The position numbers were made by a program, and so were the translations under genes. A stretch of 64,000 nucleotides of DNA, taken from NCBI GenBank assembly GCA_027485235.1, contig JAIXRJ010000016.1:51123-115122 (forward strand). Direction: 5' to 3'. Shown here one piece after another: positions 17,568-27,717 of the stretch (position 1 is the stretch's first letter; every line of letters starts with the position of its first letter). Under the pieces are notes generated by a model, which saw only the letters and a program-made list of their open reading frames with translations, was not told where the DNA came from and searched no databases. This DNA comes from Comamonadaceae bacterium. Lineage in GTDB: Bacteria > Pseudomonadota > Gammaproteobacteria > Burkholderiales > Burkholderiaceae_C.

Positions 17568-17586
17568 CACCGCCGATTGGTCCCAC

Positions 17587-17613
17587 AAAAAACCCCGCAT
17601 CGCGGGGTTTTTT
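17587..17613. terminator. bidirectional terminator between pgk and the desaturase gene
   Basis: A perfect 12-base stem, AAAAAACCCCGC and GCGGGGTTTTTT, with a three-base loop. The A run on one side and T run on the other allow it to stop transcription from pgk and from the convergent desaturase gene. Confidence 0.92.
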
Positions 17614-17631
17614 AATGGAAACGAGGCTTGT

Positions 17632-18747
17632 TCAAGCTTGAGCGGGCGGTGGCAGGTTGCCACGCACGGGGCTGGTCATATTGCCCTTGAAATCTGTCCA
17701 GCATTGCCGACTGAAGTCGTACATCTTGCAGTTTTTGGCGGTTTCAAAATACCACCTCCATGAAAAGGGCTGCACGATGATGCGGCCGGGCAGCATTTCT
17801 TCGAGTTTGGCCTGCGCCTTTTTCAGGCGGTAGAGTGGCACGCTCATGTCCACATGGTGGGCGGTGTGCTCCATGATGTGGTGCATCAGTGCGCCGATGT
17901 TGAAGGGAAAGGTCAGGTGCACGGTGGTCGACACGAAAGGGGCGGCCTGGGTCCAGGCGGCTTTGTTGTCGTGCCAAGACACTTTGACGTGCGTGTGGTG
18001 CACATAGACCACAAAGCCGATCATGCTGTTCCAGAAGAAGAAAGGCACCACAACACCCAGCAACAGGGACAAGCCAACCGATTGGTCCGTGACGATGGCG
18101 CTGCCGGCGACCACCGCGATCCAGAGGGCGGCAAACACGGTGACCATCATGCTGTCCTTGAAGAAAATAGGACGGCGGGTGGGCATGTGGGTTTTGTTGG
18201 GGAAGAATTCGCGCTTCCACCAGATCTCGATCATGTAATACAGACCAGGCGCCCAGCCGCTGCGGTAGGCGCGCTCCAGCAACTTTTGCAGGGGGCTCAG
18301 GGCCTCAAATTCGGCCGCTGTCAGCGGTGTCCAGACAAAGTCCACACCTTTGAGGTTGGTGTAACCGTGGTGCACCACGTTGTGGCCGGTGTCCCACAAG
18401 CTGTACGGCGTCAGCGATGGCAAAAAGGCAATGCGCCCCAGCACCTTGTTCAGCTCACGCCTGGGCGTCAAGCTCTGGTGGCAGGCATCGTGACCAATGA
18501 TGAACAAGCGACCGATCACAAAGCCCGCGGCCAGACCGCTGAGCAGTTTGGCCCAAACAGCGTCCCAGTAAAGGGTGCCGCCGATCAGGGCGAAGAACAG
18601 GGCGTAGTCCACGATCAGCAAAACGAAGGCCAAGAATGTGGTTCGTTCAGACAAAGGAACGAGCCACTCACGGATAATTTTGCGGTGTGGCAGGGGCTGA
18701 TCCAGGGGGATCGGTTGATTTGTGGTCGGTGTTGAGCTGGCGGTCAT
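17632..18747 (-). CDS. membrane fatty acid desaturase
   Basis: Di-iron integral membrane desaturase that introduces a double bond into acyl chains. All three histidine boxes are present: HDACH, HNVVHHG and HTAHH, the last within HHIMEHTAHHVDM. Several membrane helices flank them, and the protein is about 370 residues, similar to delta-12/omega-3 type enzymes. I chose ATG 18747, preceded by an AAGAAG ribosome-binding site; ATG 18777 would add ten residues without one. It is convergent with pgk. Redox partner and position specificity cannot be read from sequence. A role in membrane fluidity or cold response is likely. Confidence 0.88.
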   Translation of the reverse strand: MTASSTPTTNQPIPLDQPLPHRKIIREWLVPLSERTTFLAFVLLIVDYALFFALIGGTLYWDAVWAKLLSGLAAGFVIGRLFIIGHDACHQSLTPRRELNKVLGRIAFLPSLTPYSLWDTGHNVVHHGYTNLKGVDFVWTPLTAAEFEALSPLQKLLERAYRSGWAPGLYYMIEIWWKREFFPNKTHMPTRRPIFFKDSMMVTVFAALWIAVVAGSAIVTDQSVGLSLLLGVVVPFFFWNSMIGFVVYVHHTHVKVSWHDNKAAWTQAAPFVSTTVHLTFPFNIGALMHHIMEHTAHHVDMSVPLYRLKKAQAKLEEMLPGRIIVQPFSWRWYFETAKNCKMYDFSRQCWTDFKGNMTSPVRGNLPPPAQA

Positions 18748-18967
18748 GACGCTTCTTGAGAGTGTGTCGTTGGGCATAGTTTAGTCGCTGGGGCTATTCC
18801 TGTGGAGGACAAGGATCAAACCGAAAAGGTGGACCGCTCTCAATTTGATTTTTTAGAACCCATTCAAGACACTTTCAGGTGCTGGGCTCCCTTGGGGCGA
18901 CCGAAAGAAACGGGGATGTCATCCATTCCATGTGAAAATTGAAACCAAGTCACAAGGAGATTCACGC

Positions 18968-20398
18968 ATGCCCCGTCGCGCCACCAAGATAGTTGCCACC
19001 TTAGGCCCCGCTTCCAGCGACCCCGCACTTTTGGAGGCCATGATCCGGGCCGGTGTGAATGTGGTTCGCCTGAACTTCAGCCACGGCAAGGCGCAAGACC
19101 ATGTGGACCGCGCCCGTTTGGTGCGCGAAGCCTCACAACGGGCTGGGCGCGAAGTGGCCATCATGGCCGACCTGCAGGGCCCCAAGATCCGGGTCGGCAA
19201 GTTTGCCGAGGGCAAAGTGATGCTGGAGCCCGGCGCGCCCTTTGTGCTGGATGCCTCGCGCACCGCGCTGGGTGACTTGCAGGGTGTGGGTCTGGATTAC
19301 AAAGAGTTGCCGCGTGATGTCAAGGCCGGTGATGTGCTTTTGCTCAACGATGGCCTGATTGTCCTGACGGTGAACGCCGTCAAGGGCGAGCAAGTGCACA
19401 CCACTGTCAAGTTGGGCGGCGAGTTGTCCAACAACAAGGGCATCAACAAACAAGGCGGCGGCTTGACGGCAGCGGCCCTGACGGCCAAGGACATGGACGA
19501 CATCCGCACGGCCATGAGCTTCCAGGCCGATTATGTGGCGGTGAGTTTCCCCAAAAATGCCACCGACATGGAAATGGCCCGTCAGCTGTGCAACGTGGCC
19601 TGTACCGACGGACACCGCCCGGGTTTGATCGCCAAGATCGAACGGGCCGAAGCCATCCCCGAGCTCGACCGCATCCTGGCCGTGTCCGACGGCATCATGG
19701 TGGCGCGTGGCGACTTGGCGGTGGAGGTGGGCAACGCGGCCGTGCCGGGCCTGCAAAAGCACATGATCAAACGGGCCCGCGAGCTGGACAAACTGGTCAT
19801 CACCGCCACACAAATGATGGAAAGCATGATCGTCAACCCGGTGCCCACGCGGGCCGAGGTGAGCGACGTGGCCAACGCGGTGCTGGACGGCAGCGACGCG
19901 GTGATGCTGAGCGCCGAAACCGCTGCGGGCAAATACCCCCTCGAGACGGTGGAAATGATGGCGGCGGTGTGTCTGGAAGCTGAAAAAACCGACCACGACC
20001 CGTTGGACGACGATTTTGTGGATGCGCACTTCAACCGCATTGACCATGCCATCGCCATGGGCGCGCTGTTCACTGCGCACCACCTCCAGGCCAAGGCGAT
20101 CGTGGCCTTGACCGATTCGGGCTCCACCCCGCTGTGGATGAGCCGCCACAGCGTGCGCATGCCCATTTATGCGCTGACGCCCAAGGTGGCCACGCAACGC
20201 AAGATGGCCCTGATGCGCAACGTCAGCCCCTTGCTGATGGACACCAGTGCCGACCGCGACACCGCATTGGCCGAAGCCGAAGCGCACCTTAAAAAGCGCG
20301 GCATCGTGCAAGCGGGAGATGTCTATGCCATCACCGTGGGTGAGCCCATGGGCACGCCAGGCGGCACCAACACCCTCAAAATTTGCCGAGCCACCTGA
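18968..20398 (+). CDS. pyk: pyruvate kinase
   Basis: Makes pyruvate and ATP from phosphoenolpyruvate. The 476-residue protein begins MPRRATKIVATLGPASS and includes the metal and substrate residues in VRLNFSHG, DLQGPKIRVG, IAKIERAEAI, VARGDLAVEVG and ITATQMMESMI. Start ATG 18968 has an AAGGAG ribosome-binding site ten bases upstream. It precedes fba, with about 150 bases between that could hold an independent promoter. The 18778-18967 gap upstream shows no recognised feature. Confidence 0.97.
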   Translation: MPRRATKIVATLGPASSDPALLEAMIRAGVNVVRLNFSHGKAQDHVDRARLVREASQRAGREVAIMADLQGPKIRVGKFAEGKVMLEPGAPFVLDASRTALGDLQGVGLDYKELPRDVKAGDVLLLNDGLIVLTVNAVKGEQVHTTVKLGGELSNNKGINKQGGGLTAAALTAKDMDDIRTAMSFQADYVAVSFPKNATDMEMARQLCNVACTDGHRPGLIAKIERAEAIPELDRILAVSDGIMVARGDLAVEVGNAAVPGLQKHMIKRARELDKLVITATQMMESMIVNPVPTRAEVSDVANAVLDGSDAVMLSAETAAGKYPLETVEMMAAVCLEAEKTDHDPLDDDFVDAHFNRIDHAIAMGALFTAHHLQAKAIVALTDSGSTPLWMSRHSVRMPIYALTPKVATQRKMALMRNVSPLLMDTSADRDTALAEAEAHLKKRGIVQAGDVYAITVGEPMGTPGGTNTLKICRAT

Positions 20399-20551
20399 AG
20401 CCGCACCCCCGGCACGGGTCTGGCCATGCCCCTTGAGACGGGGCACATGCCTTGGCCTGTTGCCCCTCCAAGGCTTTAAAATCTCAACCTTTGCATGCCG
20501 GAGACAGCTCGGCGGCGTCCCCCTTTATCAAACTTTCGGGAAATCACCACC

Positions 20552-21616
20552 ATGGCACTCGTTTCAATGCGCGAGCTGCTGGACCATGCGGCTGTCAACG
20601 GCTACGGCATTCCAGCTTTCAACGTCAACAACCTGGAGCAGGTTCAGGCCGTCATGATGGCCGCCGACGAAGTCGGGGCACCGGTCATCCTGCAAGCCAG
20701 TGCCGGTGCCCGCAAGTATGCCGGTGAGCCCTTCATCAAGCACCTGATCCAAGCCGCCACCGAACAGTGGCCCCACATTCCCTTGGTCATGCACCAGGAC
20801 CACGGCCAAAGCCCCGCCATCTGCCAAGGCGCGATCGACTTGGGCTTCTCGTCGGTGATGATGGACGGCTCTTTGATGGAAGACGGCAAGACCCCGGCGG
20901 ACTTTGCCTACAACGTGGACGTGACCCGCCGCGTGGTGGAGATGGCCCATGTGTTGGGCGTCTCGGTGGAAGGTGAACTGGGGTGTCTGGGCAACCTCGA
21001 AACCGGCGAAGCCGGTGAAGAAGATGGCATTGGCGCCGAAGGCAAGCTGGACCACAGCCAGATGCTGACCGACCCCGAAGAAGCCGCCCAGTTCGTCAAA
21101 GCCACAGGTCTGGACGCACTGGCCATTGCGATTGGCACCAGCCACGGCGCTTACAAGTTCAGCCGCAAGCCCACGGGTGACATTTTGGCGATCTACCGCG
21201 TGAAGGAAATCCACCAGCGCATCCCCAACACGCACTTGGTGATGCACGGCTCGAGCAGTGTGCCGCAAGACCTGCTGGCCCTGATCAACCAGTATGGCGG
21301 CCAGATGAAGGAAACCTACGGCGTGCCGGTCGAAGAAATCCAGGAAGCCATCAAGCACGGCGTGCGCAAGATCAACATCGACACCGACATCCGATTGGCC
21401 ATGACGGCCGCCGTGCGCAAGTTCCTGTTCGAAAACCCCGACAAATTCGACGCCCGCGAGTGGCTCAAGCCCGCCCGCGAAGCGGCCAAGCAAATTTGCA
21501 AGCAGCGTTACCTGCAGTTCGGCTGCGAAGGCCAAGCACCCAAGATCAAGGGTGACCAGCTGCAGGTGGTGGCCGCCCGCTACGCCCGGGGTGAATTGGC
21601 GCAAGTGGTGAACTGA
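20552..21616 (+). CDS. fba: class II fructose-bisphosphate aldolase, Calvin-cycle subtype
   Basis: Zinc-dependent aldolase cleaving fructose 1,6-bisphosphate in glycolysis and running in reverse for gluconeogenesis. The 354-residue protein has GIPAFNVNN, the metal-ligand [37 protein letters not shown] and KINIDTDIR, which place it in the class II subtype also called CbbA/Fba in proteobacteria. No CO2-fixation genes are in the window, so a glycolytic role is assumed. A TTTAAAAT box lies around 20474-20481. A terminator follows at 21639. Confidence 0.96.
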   Translation: MALVSMRELLDHAAVNGYGIPAFNVNNLEQVQAVMMAADEVGAPVILQASAGARKYAGEPFIKHLIQAATEQWPHIPLVMHQDHGQSPAICQGAIDLGFSSVMMDGSLMEDGKTPADFAYNVDVTRRVVEMAHVLGVSVEGELGCLGNLETGEAGEEDGIGAEGKLDHSQMLTDPEEAAQFVKATGLDALAIAIGTSHGAYKFSRKPTGDILAIYRVKEIHQRIPNTHLVMHGSSSVPQDLLALINQYGGQMKETYGVPVEEIQEAIKHGVRKINIDTDIRLAMTAAVRKFLFENPDKFDAREWLKPAREAAKQICKQRYLQFGCEGQAPKIKGDQLQVVAARYARGELAQVVN

Positions 21617-21638
21617 GCCTGAGACAATGGTCGCGAAT

Positions 21639-21669
21639 GGCCCGTTGCTTGTTCAGCGGGCCTTTTTTC
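21639..21669 (+). terminator. rho-independent terminator after fba
   Basis: A six-base stem GGCCCG / CGGGCC with a 12-base loop, followed by TTTTTTCTTTTTT. Confidence 0.75.
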
Positions 21670-21697
21670 TTTTTTGCTCTTGCTGGACTGTTTTGCC

Positions 21698-22618
21698 ATG
21701 ACCTCTGCGCTCCACACCTCGGCCCTGACGTCCTTGCCCTTGTTGGCGCGTGGCAAGGTGCGAGACAACTATGCGGTGGGTGACGACCGCATCCTGATGG
21801 TGGCGTCGGACCGCATCAGCGCGTTTGACGTGATCATGGGCGAGCCGATTCCCGGCAAGGGCGTGCTGCTCACCCAAATGGCACTGTTCTGGTTTGAGCA
21901 ACTTGGCCCCCAGGGGCTGAACATTTGCCCGATCCACCTGACGGGCGAAGCCCCCGAGAGCGTGGTGAGCGCCGATGAAGTGCCGCAGGTCACGGGTCGC
22001 TCGATGCTGGTCAAGCGCCTCCAACCCATTCCGGTCGAAGCGGTGGTGCGTGGTTATTTGGCAGGCAGCGGTTGGAAGGAATACCAGGACAACCAAGCCG
22101 TGTGTGGCGTGAAGCTGCCTGAAGGCCTGAAAAACGCCAGCCGCCTGTCCGAGCCCATTTACACGCCAGCGGCCAAAGCGGCGGTGGGCGAGCACGACGA
22201 AAACATCACCTTCGAGCAGACCGTGGCCATGATCGGTACCGACCTGGCCACCCGCATCCGCGACATCAGCCTTCGGCTGTACACCGCGGCACGTGACATC
22301 GCTGCAGCCAAAGGCATCATCATTGCCGACACCAAGTTCGAGTTTGGCCTGGACCCCGTCGGCACCTTGGTGTTGATGGACGAGGTGCTGACACCGGACT
22401 CTTCACGTTATTGGCCGACAGATTCTTATGAACACAGCCTTGTGGAGGGCAGCAACCCGCCCAGCTACGACAAGCAGTTTTTGCGCGATTGGCTGGAGAC
22501 CGCTCAGATCAACGGCCAGCGTTGGGACAAGACCGCGCCTGCGCCGCGCTTGCCGCGCGAGGTGATCGAGAAGACGGCCGCCAAATACCAAGAGGCCATG
22601 CACCGCCTGATGGCTTGA
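21698..22618 (+). CDS. purC: phosphoribosylaminoimidazole-succinocarboxamide synthase
   Basis: SAICAR synthetase: joins CAIR and aspartate with ATP in purine synthesis. The 306-residue protein is the longer, yeast-like form. It has [13 protein letters not shown], the signature [21 protein letters not shown] (split by ordinary residues), [13 protein letters not shown], and [13 protein letters not shown] with [15 protein letters not shown]. Start ATG 21698 lies 29 bases after the T-run of the fba terminator. purE and purK lie 1.7 kb downstream, so the purine genes are grouped but interrupted by two unrelated genes. Confidence 0.97.
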   Translation: MTSALHTSALTSLPLLARGKVRDNYAVGDDRILMVASDRISAFDVIMGEPIPGKGVLLTQMALFWFEQLGPQGLNICPIHLTGEAPESVVSADEVPQVTGRSMLVKRLQPIPVEAVVRGYLAGSGWKEYQDNQAVCGVKLPEGLKNASRLSEPIYTPAAKAAVGEHDENITFEQTVAMIGTDLATRIRDISLRLYTAARDIAAAKGIIIADTKFEFGLDPVGTLVLMDEVLTPDSSRYWPTDSYEHSLVEGSNPPSYDKQFLRDWLETAQINGQRWDKTAPAPRLPREVIEKTAAKYQEAMHRLMA

Positions 22619-22695
22619 CAAGGCGGTCGTCGGCCGTTTGAATGGGCATGCTCGCGTCCGACACGGCCGCTGTGGCCAACAGAAAGAGACACACG

Positions 22696-23217
22696 ATGAG
22701 TTTTTTCCGACCCGCCAACGCACTGATGGTCCAGTACGCGCATTACCACCGCGACCGCCGCAACATCGCCACCCATCTGGTGGGTGTGCCCTTGATTTTC
22801 ATGGCCATTGGCATCTTGCTGACCCAGCCCGCATGGGCGGTCAGGGGTGTGCTGTTGACGCCTGCTTGGCTGGTTTGGGGGTTGACCAGCTTGTGGTACC
22901 TGTCGCGCGGCAACTGGCTGCTGGGCTGGGCCACGGTGCTGGTCAATGGCTTGCTCATCGCACTGGCCCACGAACTGGCGAGCATGGCCGCGCCCCTTGG
23001 CTTGCAAGCTTGGGAACTGGGACTGGCCGTTTTCGTGGTCGGCTGGGTCATCCAGTTTGCAGGCCACTATTGGGAAGGTCGCAAACCCGCCTTTGTCGAC
23101 GACATCGTAGGCCTGCTGGTGGGCCCCATGTTTGTGGTGGGTGAAGTGCTGATGGCCATGGGGCTGCTGGGGCAGCTGCGCATGGCCATTGAGCGGCAGG
23201 CAGGGCCTTCGCGCTGA
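22696..23217 (+). CDS. Mpo1-like (DUF962) membrane protein
   Basis: The yeast relative Mpo1 is an Fe2+-dependent dioxygenase that shortens 2-hydroxy fatty acids by one carbon. This 173-residue protein has the family layout: ALMVQYAHYHRDRRN, then NIATHLVGVPL, several hydrophobic helices, and the C-terminal GHYWEGRKPAF with His and Glu, matching the conserved metal-ligand pattern. Start ATG 22696 was chosen because the family N-terminus begins there. It sits between purC and cnoX. Bacterial members are little studied; a role in lipid breakdown is inferred from the family. Confidence 0.82.
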   Translation: MSFFRPANALMVQYAHYHRDRRNIATHLVGVPLIFMAIGILLTQPAWAVRGVLLTPAWLVWGLTSLWYLSRGNWLLGWATVLVNGLLIALAHELASMAAPLGLQAWELGLAVFVVGWVIQFAGHYWEGRKPAFVDDIVGLLVGPMFVVGEVLMAMGLLGQLRMAIERQAGPSR

Positions 23218-23294
23218 GGATGCGGCTTGCAGCTGGGTGGCCGCTTCCCTGTGCGCTTGGCCTTGATGCCGAGGTGCGTGTCTCAGGCCGCCGC

Positions 23295-24248
23295 TCAGTT
23301 GAGCATCATGCTCAGCTTGCGCCGGTAGCTGGAGATCATGGCCATGTGCGGGTCTTCTTGCAGGGCGGCTTTGCCCATCAACTCGATGCCCCCGGCTGAC
23401 TTGCCTGTCGCGTCTTGTGTTTTGGGCTTGGGCGGGGTCATCAGTTCCAGCAGGGCGACAAAAGTTTTGCGTGGGGCTTCGTCGTCCCACTTCTTGTCGC
23501 GCATGATGATTTCGAGCAGCTCGTCCATCGCCGCTTCCCACTGGCCGATCGCGATCAGCAGACGGCTTTTGGCAAAACGGGCTTCAAAGTCACGTTTGTT
23601 CTGGGCAATCAAGGCGTCAAATTGGTCCAGCTCCCATGCGCCGCGGGGGTCGGTGCTCACAAATTCCAGGGCTTTGAGCCATTGGGTTTGTGCCTCAAAG
23701 CGCAGGGGTACCGGGATGCGGCCCATGGCGGGGGCCAGCAAGGCGGTGGCTTCGGCCAACTCACCCAGGCCAATGAGCAGCTTGACCAGGTCAAAACGGG
23801 CGTCGTCGTTGCCGGGGTCGGTGGCCAAGGCTTGCTCCAGGGCGGCACGGGCGCTGTCGGCGTCACCCGCTTCCAAATGTTCCTGGGCTTCTTGGGCAGC
23901 GGCTTGGGCTTGCAGTTCGCTCTCGGCAGGCAGGTGTTTGTCGAGGAACTGCTTGACCTGGCCTTCGGGCAAAGCGCCCATGAAACCGTCGACCGGCTGG
24001 CCGCTGATGAGCAAAACGCAAGTGGGCAGGCTTTTGATGCCAAAGGCCTGGGCCAGCTGCTGCTCGTTGTCGGAGTTGATCTTGACCAGCTTGAAGCGGC
24101 CTTCGTAAGCGGTTTCCACTTTTTCGAGGACGGGGCCCAGAGATTTGCAGGGACCGCACCAAGGGGCCCAAAAGTCCACCAACACGGGCGTGCTCATGGA
24201 GGCTTCGATGACCTCGGCTTCAAAGTTTTGTATCGTGACGTCCATCAT
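23295..24248 (-). CDS. cnoX: thioredoxin-TPR co-chaperone CnoX (YbbN)
   Basis: CnoX combines a thioredoxin domain and TPR-like repeats to hold unfolding proteins, protect cysteines and pass clients to GroEL/ES. The 317-residue protein has the thioredoxin domain at about 1-112 with an intact WCGPC (30-34), then an Ala/Glu-rich helical region from about 115 with repeat-like [15 protein letters not shown] and [15 protein letters not shown] units. E. coli CnoX has lost the first active-site Cys, whereas here both are present, so a redox-active form is likely. Divergent from purE. Confidence 0.9.
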   Translation of the reverse strand: MMDVTIQNFEAEVIEASMSTPVLVDFWAPWCGPCKSLGPVLEKVETAYEGRFKLVKINSDNEQQLAQAFGIKSLPTCVLLISGQPVDGFMGALPEGQVKQFLDKHLPAESELQAQAAAQEAQEHLEAGDADSARAALEQALATDPGNDDARFDLVKLLIGLGELAEATALLAPAMGRIPVPLRFEAQTQWLKALEFVSTDPRGAWELDQFDALIAQNKRDFEARFAKSRLLIAIGQWEAAMDELLEIIMRDKKWDDEAPRKTFVALLELMTPPKPKTQDATGKSAGGIELMGKAALQEDPHMAMISSYRRKLSMMLN

Positions 24249-24329
24249 GGCGGGCAGTGTTCCGGTTTGTGTTTCGGCTCCGCGAGGAGCGAAACCTTAA
24301 AATTCGAGCTTGATCACGAAAAGCACCCT

Positions 24330-24830
24330 ATGACTCCAGCGCTCATCGGCGTCGTCATGGGTTCCAGCTCCGACTGGGACACCATGCAGCACGCAGTCCA
24401 GATTCTCCAACAGTTTGGCATCCCTCACGACGCCCGCGTGGTTTCGGCCCACAGAATGCCGGACGATATGTTCACTTATGCAGAGACCGCCGCTGCACGA
24501 GGCTTGCAGGCCATCATCGCGGGCGCAGGCGGCGCCGCCCACCTGCCCGGCATGCTGGCGGCCAAAACCGTGGTGCCGGTGCTGGGCGTGCCGGTGCAGA
24601 CCAAGGCGCTGTCCGGTGTGGATTCTTTGCACAGCATCGTGCAAATGCCCAAGGGTGTGCCGGTGGCCACCTTTGCCATTGGCGCGGCCGGTGCGGCCAA
24701 TGCGGCGCTGTTTGCTGTGGCCATGCTGGCCATCAAGGACCCGGCTCTGCGCCAAAAGCTCGAAGCTTTCCGAGCCGAGCAAACCGCTGCCGCCCGCGCC
24801 ATGACCTTGCCGTCGGTAGGCGCTGGATGA
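24330..24830 (+). CDS. purE: N5-carboxyaminoimidazole ribonucleotide mutase
   Basis: Class I PurE; converts N5-CAIR to CAIR. The 166-residue protein has the phosphate-binding [19 protein letters not shown] and [12 protein letters not shown], with [11 protein letters not shown]. Its stop overlaps the purK start (ATGA), so both enzymes of the two-step carboxylation are coupled. A TTAAAAT box lies 30 bases upstream at about 24297. No PurR-like operator was identified. Confidence 0.96.
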   Translation: MTPALIGVVMGSSSDWDTMQHAVQILQQFGIPHDARVVSAHRMPDDMFTYAETAAARGLQAIIAGAGGAAHLPGMLAAKTVVPVLGVPVQTKALSGVDSLHSIVQMPKGVPVATFAIGAAGAANAALFAVAMLAIKDPALRQKLEAFRAEQTAAARAMTLPSVGAG

Positions 24831-25993
24831 AGGCCTTGTTGCCAGGCACCATCGTCAACGGCCAGCCTGCCACCTTGGGGGTGATGGGCGGCGGGCAATT
24901 GGGCCGCATGTTCGTGCACGCCGCGCAGGCCATGGGTTATTCCACCGCCGTGCTCGACCCCGATGCCGCCAGTCCCGCCGGGCTGGTGAGCCACCACCAT
25001 ATCCTGACCGATTACCTGGACGAGCAAGGCCTGCAGCAGCTGTCGGCCTGCTGCGCCGCGGTGACCACCGAATTTGAAAACGTGCCCGCTCCCGCGCTGC
25101 GGACCTTGGCAGCCCAGTGCCCCGTGGCCCCGGGTGCCGATGCGGTGGCCATCGCGCAAGACCGCGCTGCCGAAAAAACCCACTTTGTGCGCTGCGGCGT
25201 GCCCGTCGCGCCCCATGCCGTCATCGAAACGCCCGATCAGATGGCGGCTGTGACCGGCGATTTGTTGCCCGGCATTTTGAAGACCGCCCGCATGGGCTAC
25301 GACGGCAAAGGCCAGATCCGCGTCAAGTCCCGATCTGAGCTGGTGGCCGCTTGGGACCAACTCAAGAACGTGCCCTGTGTGCTGGAAAAAATGCTGCCGC
25401 TCAAAGCCGAATGTTCGGTCATCGTGGCGCGCGGCGCAGACGGCCAGATGGTGAATTTTCCGGTCCAGCTGAACCTGCACTGCGAAGGCATTTTGGCAGT
25501 CACCCGTGTGTACGAAGGCGCTGTGCCCGCCGATCTGGCCGCACAAGCCGTGGCCGCGACCCGCGCCATCGCCGAAGGCCTGAACTATGTGGGCGTCTTG
25601 TGTGTGGAGTTTTTCATCCTCGAAGGCGGCCAGTTGGTCGTTAACGAAATGGCACCGCGCCCGCACAACAGCGGCCACTACACCCTGAACGCCTGCGACC
25701 AGTCGCAGTTTGAATTGCAGGTGCGCACCCTGGCAGGCTTGCCGCTCACTCAGCCACGCCAGCACTCAAGCGCCATCATGCTCAACCTGCTGGGCGACTT
25801 GTGGCCTCTGGACAGTGCCCCCGCCTGGGACAAGGTGCTCGCCTTGCCTGGCACGCATTTGCACCTGTACGGCAAGCTGTCGGCCCGGCCCGGTCGCAAG
25901 ATGGGGCACCTGAACATCACCGGCGCTACGCCCGAAGCCGTGCGCGCCACCGCTTTGCAGGCGGCGGCTTTGCTGGGCATCGAAGCGTTCTGA
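24827..25993 (+). CDS. purK: N5-carboxyaminoimidazole ribonucleotide synthase
   Basis: ATP-grasp enzyme carboxylating AIR to N5-CAIR with bicarbonate. The 388-residue protein has [12 protein letters not shown] in the N-terminal domain, [12 protein letters not shown] in the ATP-grasp, FENVP, and the metal-binding [13 protein letters not shown]. The start overlaps the purE stop. The tsaC start follows one base after its stop, so purE-purK-tsaC form a tight unit. Confidence 0.96.
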   Translation: MKALLPGTIVNGQPATLGVMGGGQLGRMFVHAAQAMGYSTAVLDPDAASPAGLVSHHHILTDYLDEQGLQQLSACCAAVTTEFENVPAPALRTLAAQCPVAPGADAVAIAQDRAAEKTHFVRCGVPVAPHAVIETPDQMAAVTGDLLPGILKTARMGYDGKGQIRVKSRSELVAAWDQLKNVPCVLEKMLPLKAECSVIVARGADGQMVNFPVQLNLHCEGILAVTRVYEGAVPADLAAQAVAATRAIAEGLNYVGVLCVEFFILEGGQLVVNEMAPRPHNSGHYTLNACDQSQFELQVRTLAGLPLTQPRQHSSAIMLNLLGDLWPLDSAPAWDKVLALPGTHLHLYGKLSARPGRKMGHLNITGATPEAVRATALQAAALLGIEAF

Positions 25994-25994
25994 C

Positions 25995-26975
25995 ATGATC
26001 TTGCAGGCAGACGATCGCGCCATCGCGCAGGCCGCGCAGGCTTTGCGTGACGGCCATTTGGTGGGTCTGCCCACCGAGACGGTCTATGGCCTGGCGGCCA
26101 ACGCCACCAACGACGCAGCCGTGGCCCAGATCTTTGTGGCCAAAGGCCGCCCAGCCGACCACCCACTGATCGTGCATGTGGCCAGCGCAGCGCAGGTGCC
26201 CGTCTTTGCGGCGCAAGTGCCCGGTTTTGCGCAGGCCCTGATCGATGCGTTTTGGCCTGGCCCTTTGACCCTGATCCTTCCGCGTCAAAGCGGCGTGGCC
26301 AGCGCCTCGGCCGGTGGGCAAGACTCGATCGGTTTGCGCTGCCCATCGCACCCTGTGGCCCAGCGGCTTTTACAAACGTGTGCGGCGATGGGTGTGCAGG
26401 GCGTTTCCGCCCCGAGCGCCAACCGCTTTGGCCGCGTGAGCCCCACCACCGCGGCCCATGTCCAGTCCGAGTTGGGAACTGACTTGTTGATTCTCGATGG
26501 CGGTGAATGTGCAGTGGGCATCGAATCCACCATCATCGACTGCACACGCGGTGCGCCGATTTTGCTGCGCCCAGGACACATCACCCGTGTGCAAATTGAA
26601 GCCGCTTGTGGCCATGCGCTGTTGGACAAGAACGCGGTCGCCCAAGCCGCACCACGGGCTTCCGGCACGCTGGAGTCCCACTACGCACCCCGCGCCAAAG
26701 TGCGCCTGATGGCGGCACAAGACATTGAAGCCAAGCTCCAAGCCCTGGGGCCGCATGCCAACAATCTGGGCGTGTGGTCAGCCCAGCGGCCCGACGCTGG
26801 GGCAGGCGTGCTCTGGCGCGCTCAACCCACAGACGCCGGACAAGCTGCACACGATTTGTTCAGCGTGCTGCGAGACCTGGATGCACGTGGCGTTTCGCAA
26901 ATCTGGGTTCAGCTGCCACCTGACACCCCCGATTGGGAGGGCGTGCGCGACCGCCTGCAAAGGGCGGCCGCTTGA
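25995..26975 (+). CDS. tsaC: L-threonylcarbamoyladenylate synthase (Sua5 type)
   Basis: Makes threonylcarbamoyl-AMP from threonine, bicarbonate and ATP, first step of the universal t6A37 tRNA modification. The 326-residue protein has the YrdC domain with GLPTETVYGLAANA, KGRPADHPLIVHV, SAPSANRFGRVSPTTA and STIIDC, then a C-terminal Sua5 domain after the linker ASGTLESHYAPRA. The longer Sua5 form differs from the short E. coli TsaC. tsaB, another t6A gene, lies 5 kb away. It is the last gene of a purine unit and ends at a bidirectional terminator. Confidence 0.94.
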   Translation: MILQADDRAIAQAAQALRDGHLVGLPTETVYGLAANATNDAAVAQIFVAKGRPADHPLIVHVASAAQVPVFAAQVPGFAQALIDAFWPGPLTLILPRQSGVASASAGGQDSIGLRCPSHPVAQRLLQTCAAMGVQGVSAPSANRFGRVSPTTAAHVQSELGTDLLILDGGECAVGIESTIIDCTRGAPILLRPGHITRVQIEAACGHALLDKNAVAQAAPRASGTLESHYAPRAKVRLMAAQDIEAKLQALGPHANNLGVWSAQRPDAGAGVLWRAQPTDAGQAAHDLFSVLRDLDARGVSQIWVQLPPDTPDWEGVRDRLQRAAA

Positions 26976-26986
26976 AGGTGTAAAAC

Positions 26987-27014
26987 AAAACGCCCGCAGC
27001 TGCGGGCGTTTTTG
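26987..27014. terminator. bidirectional terminator between tsaC and ompW
   Basis: A perfect palindrome, AAAACGCCCG then CAGCTG then CGGGCGTTTT, with A and T tails. It can stop transcription from tsaC on the plus strand and from the convergent OmpW gene. Confidence 0.9.
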
Positions 27015-27033
27015 CTCATCACGTCTGCTTCAC

Positions 27034-27699
27034 TTAATAACGCATGCCAATGCCCAAAGTGATGATGGCGGGATTGAGCGTGGTGCTGATGCTTTGGCCC
27101 GTGGACAAAGTGGTCGTGGTTTTCAGCAGGGACTTGGCATAAGAAAAGTCCACAAACCAACGGTCATCCATTTGGTAAGCCATGCCCAAGCCAGGGCTCA
27201 AGGCGAATTTTGAATCGACCTTCAAGCCCGTGCTGCCACCCACGGGGTTCAGCGGATTCAAGCTGTTGAGCGTGGCACTGCCTTTGGCATCGTGGAAATA
27301 GGCGTAACTCAGGCCCAACATGGCATAGGGCCTGAACTTGGCATTCGATTCACCAAATCGGTATTGGGCAAACACACTGATGGGCAATGCGGTCACCGTG
27401 CCAATTTGGCCTACGCCATCTATGGCACCGGTGCCGTAGAGTTTGTGTTTGAAGCCCATGCCCAGTGGGACTGCAAGGGCCCAATTTTGATCCACCACAT
27501 AGGTCACTTGGGCCGTGACTTGGTTGTCTGCCCCCACATCCACGGTGGTGCCCGAAGGCGATGGGGCACTGAGCGTTCCGCTGCTGACACTTGGGGCAAT
27601 GCGCGTCATGCCGCCTTGAATCAACCAAGAGCCTGCTTGTTGGGCTTGGACGGCAGAAATACTGCCCAAAGCGGCCAGCGACAAAAGGATTTTTTTCAT
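27034..27699 (-). CDS. ompW: OmpW family outer membrane protein
   Basis: Eight-strand beta-barrel of the OmpW family; small hydrophobic molecules are thought to cross the outer membrane through it. The 221-residue precursor starts with a Sec signal (MKKILLSLAALGSISAVQA-Q), then alternates polar and hydrophobic residues typical of strands, including SVFAQYRFG, YAMLGLSYAYF, YQMDDRWFVDFSYAKSLL, and ends with GIGMRY, a C-terminal aromatic as in barrel proteins. It begins 18 bases after the GDSL lipoprotein stop, so both are probably made from one transcript. Loops appear shorter on the N-terminal side. The substrate is unknown. Confidence 0.88.
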   Translation of the reverse strand: MKKILLSLAALGSISAVQAQQAGSWLIQGGMTRIAPSVSSGTLSAPSPSGTTVDVGADNQVTAQVTYVVDQNWALAVPLGMGFKHKLYGTGAIDGVGQIGTVTALPISVFAQYRFGESNAKFRPYAMLGLSYAYFHDAKGSATLNSLNPLNPVGGSTGLKVDSKFALSPGLGMAYQMDDRWFVDFSYAKSLLKTTTTLSTGQSISTTLNPAIITLGIGMRY

Positions 27700-27717
27700 G
27701 TGGAATCTCCTGGAATA

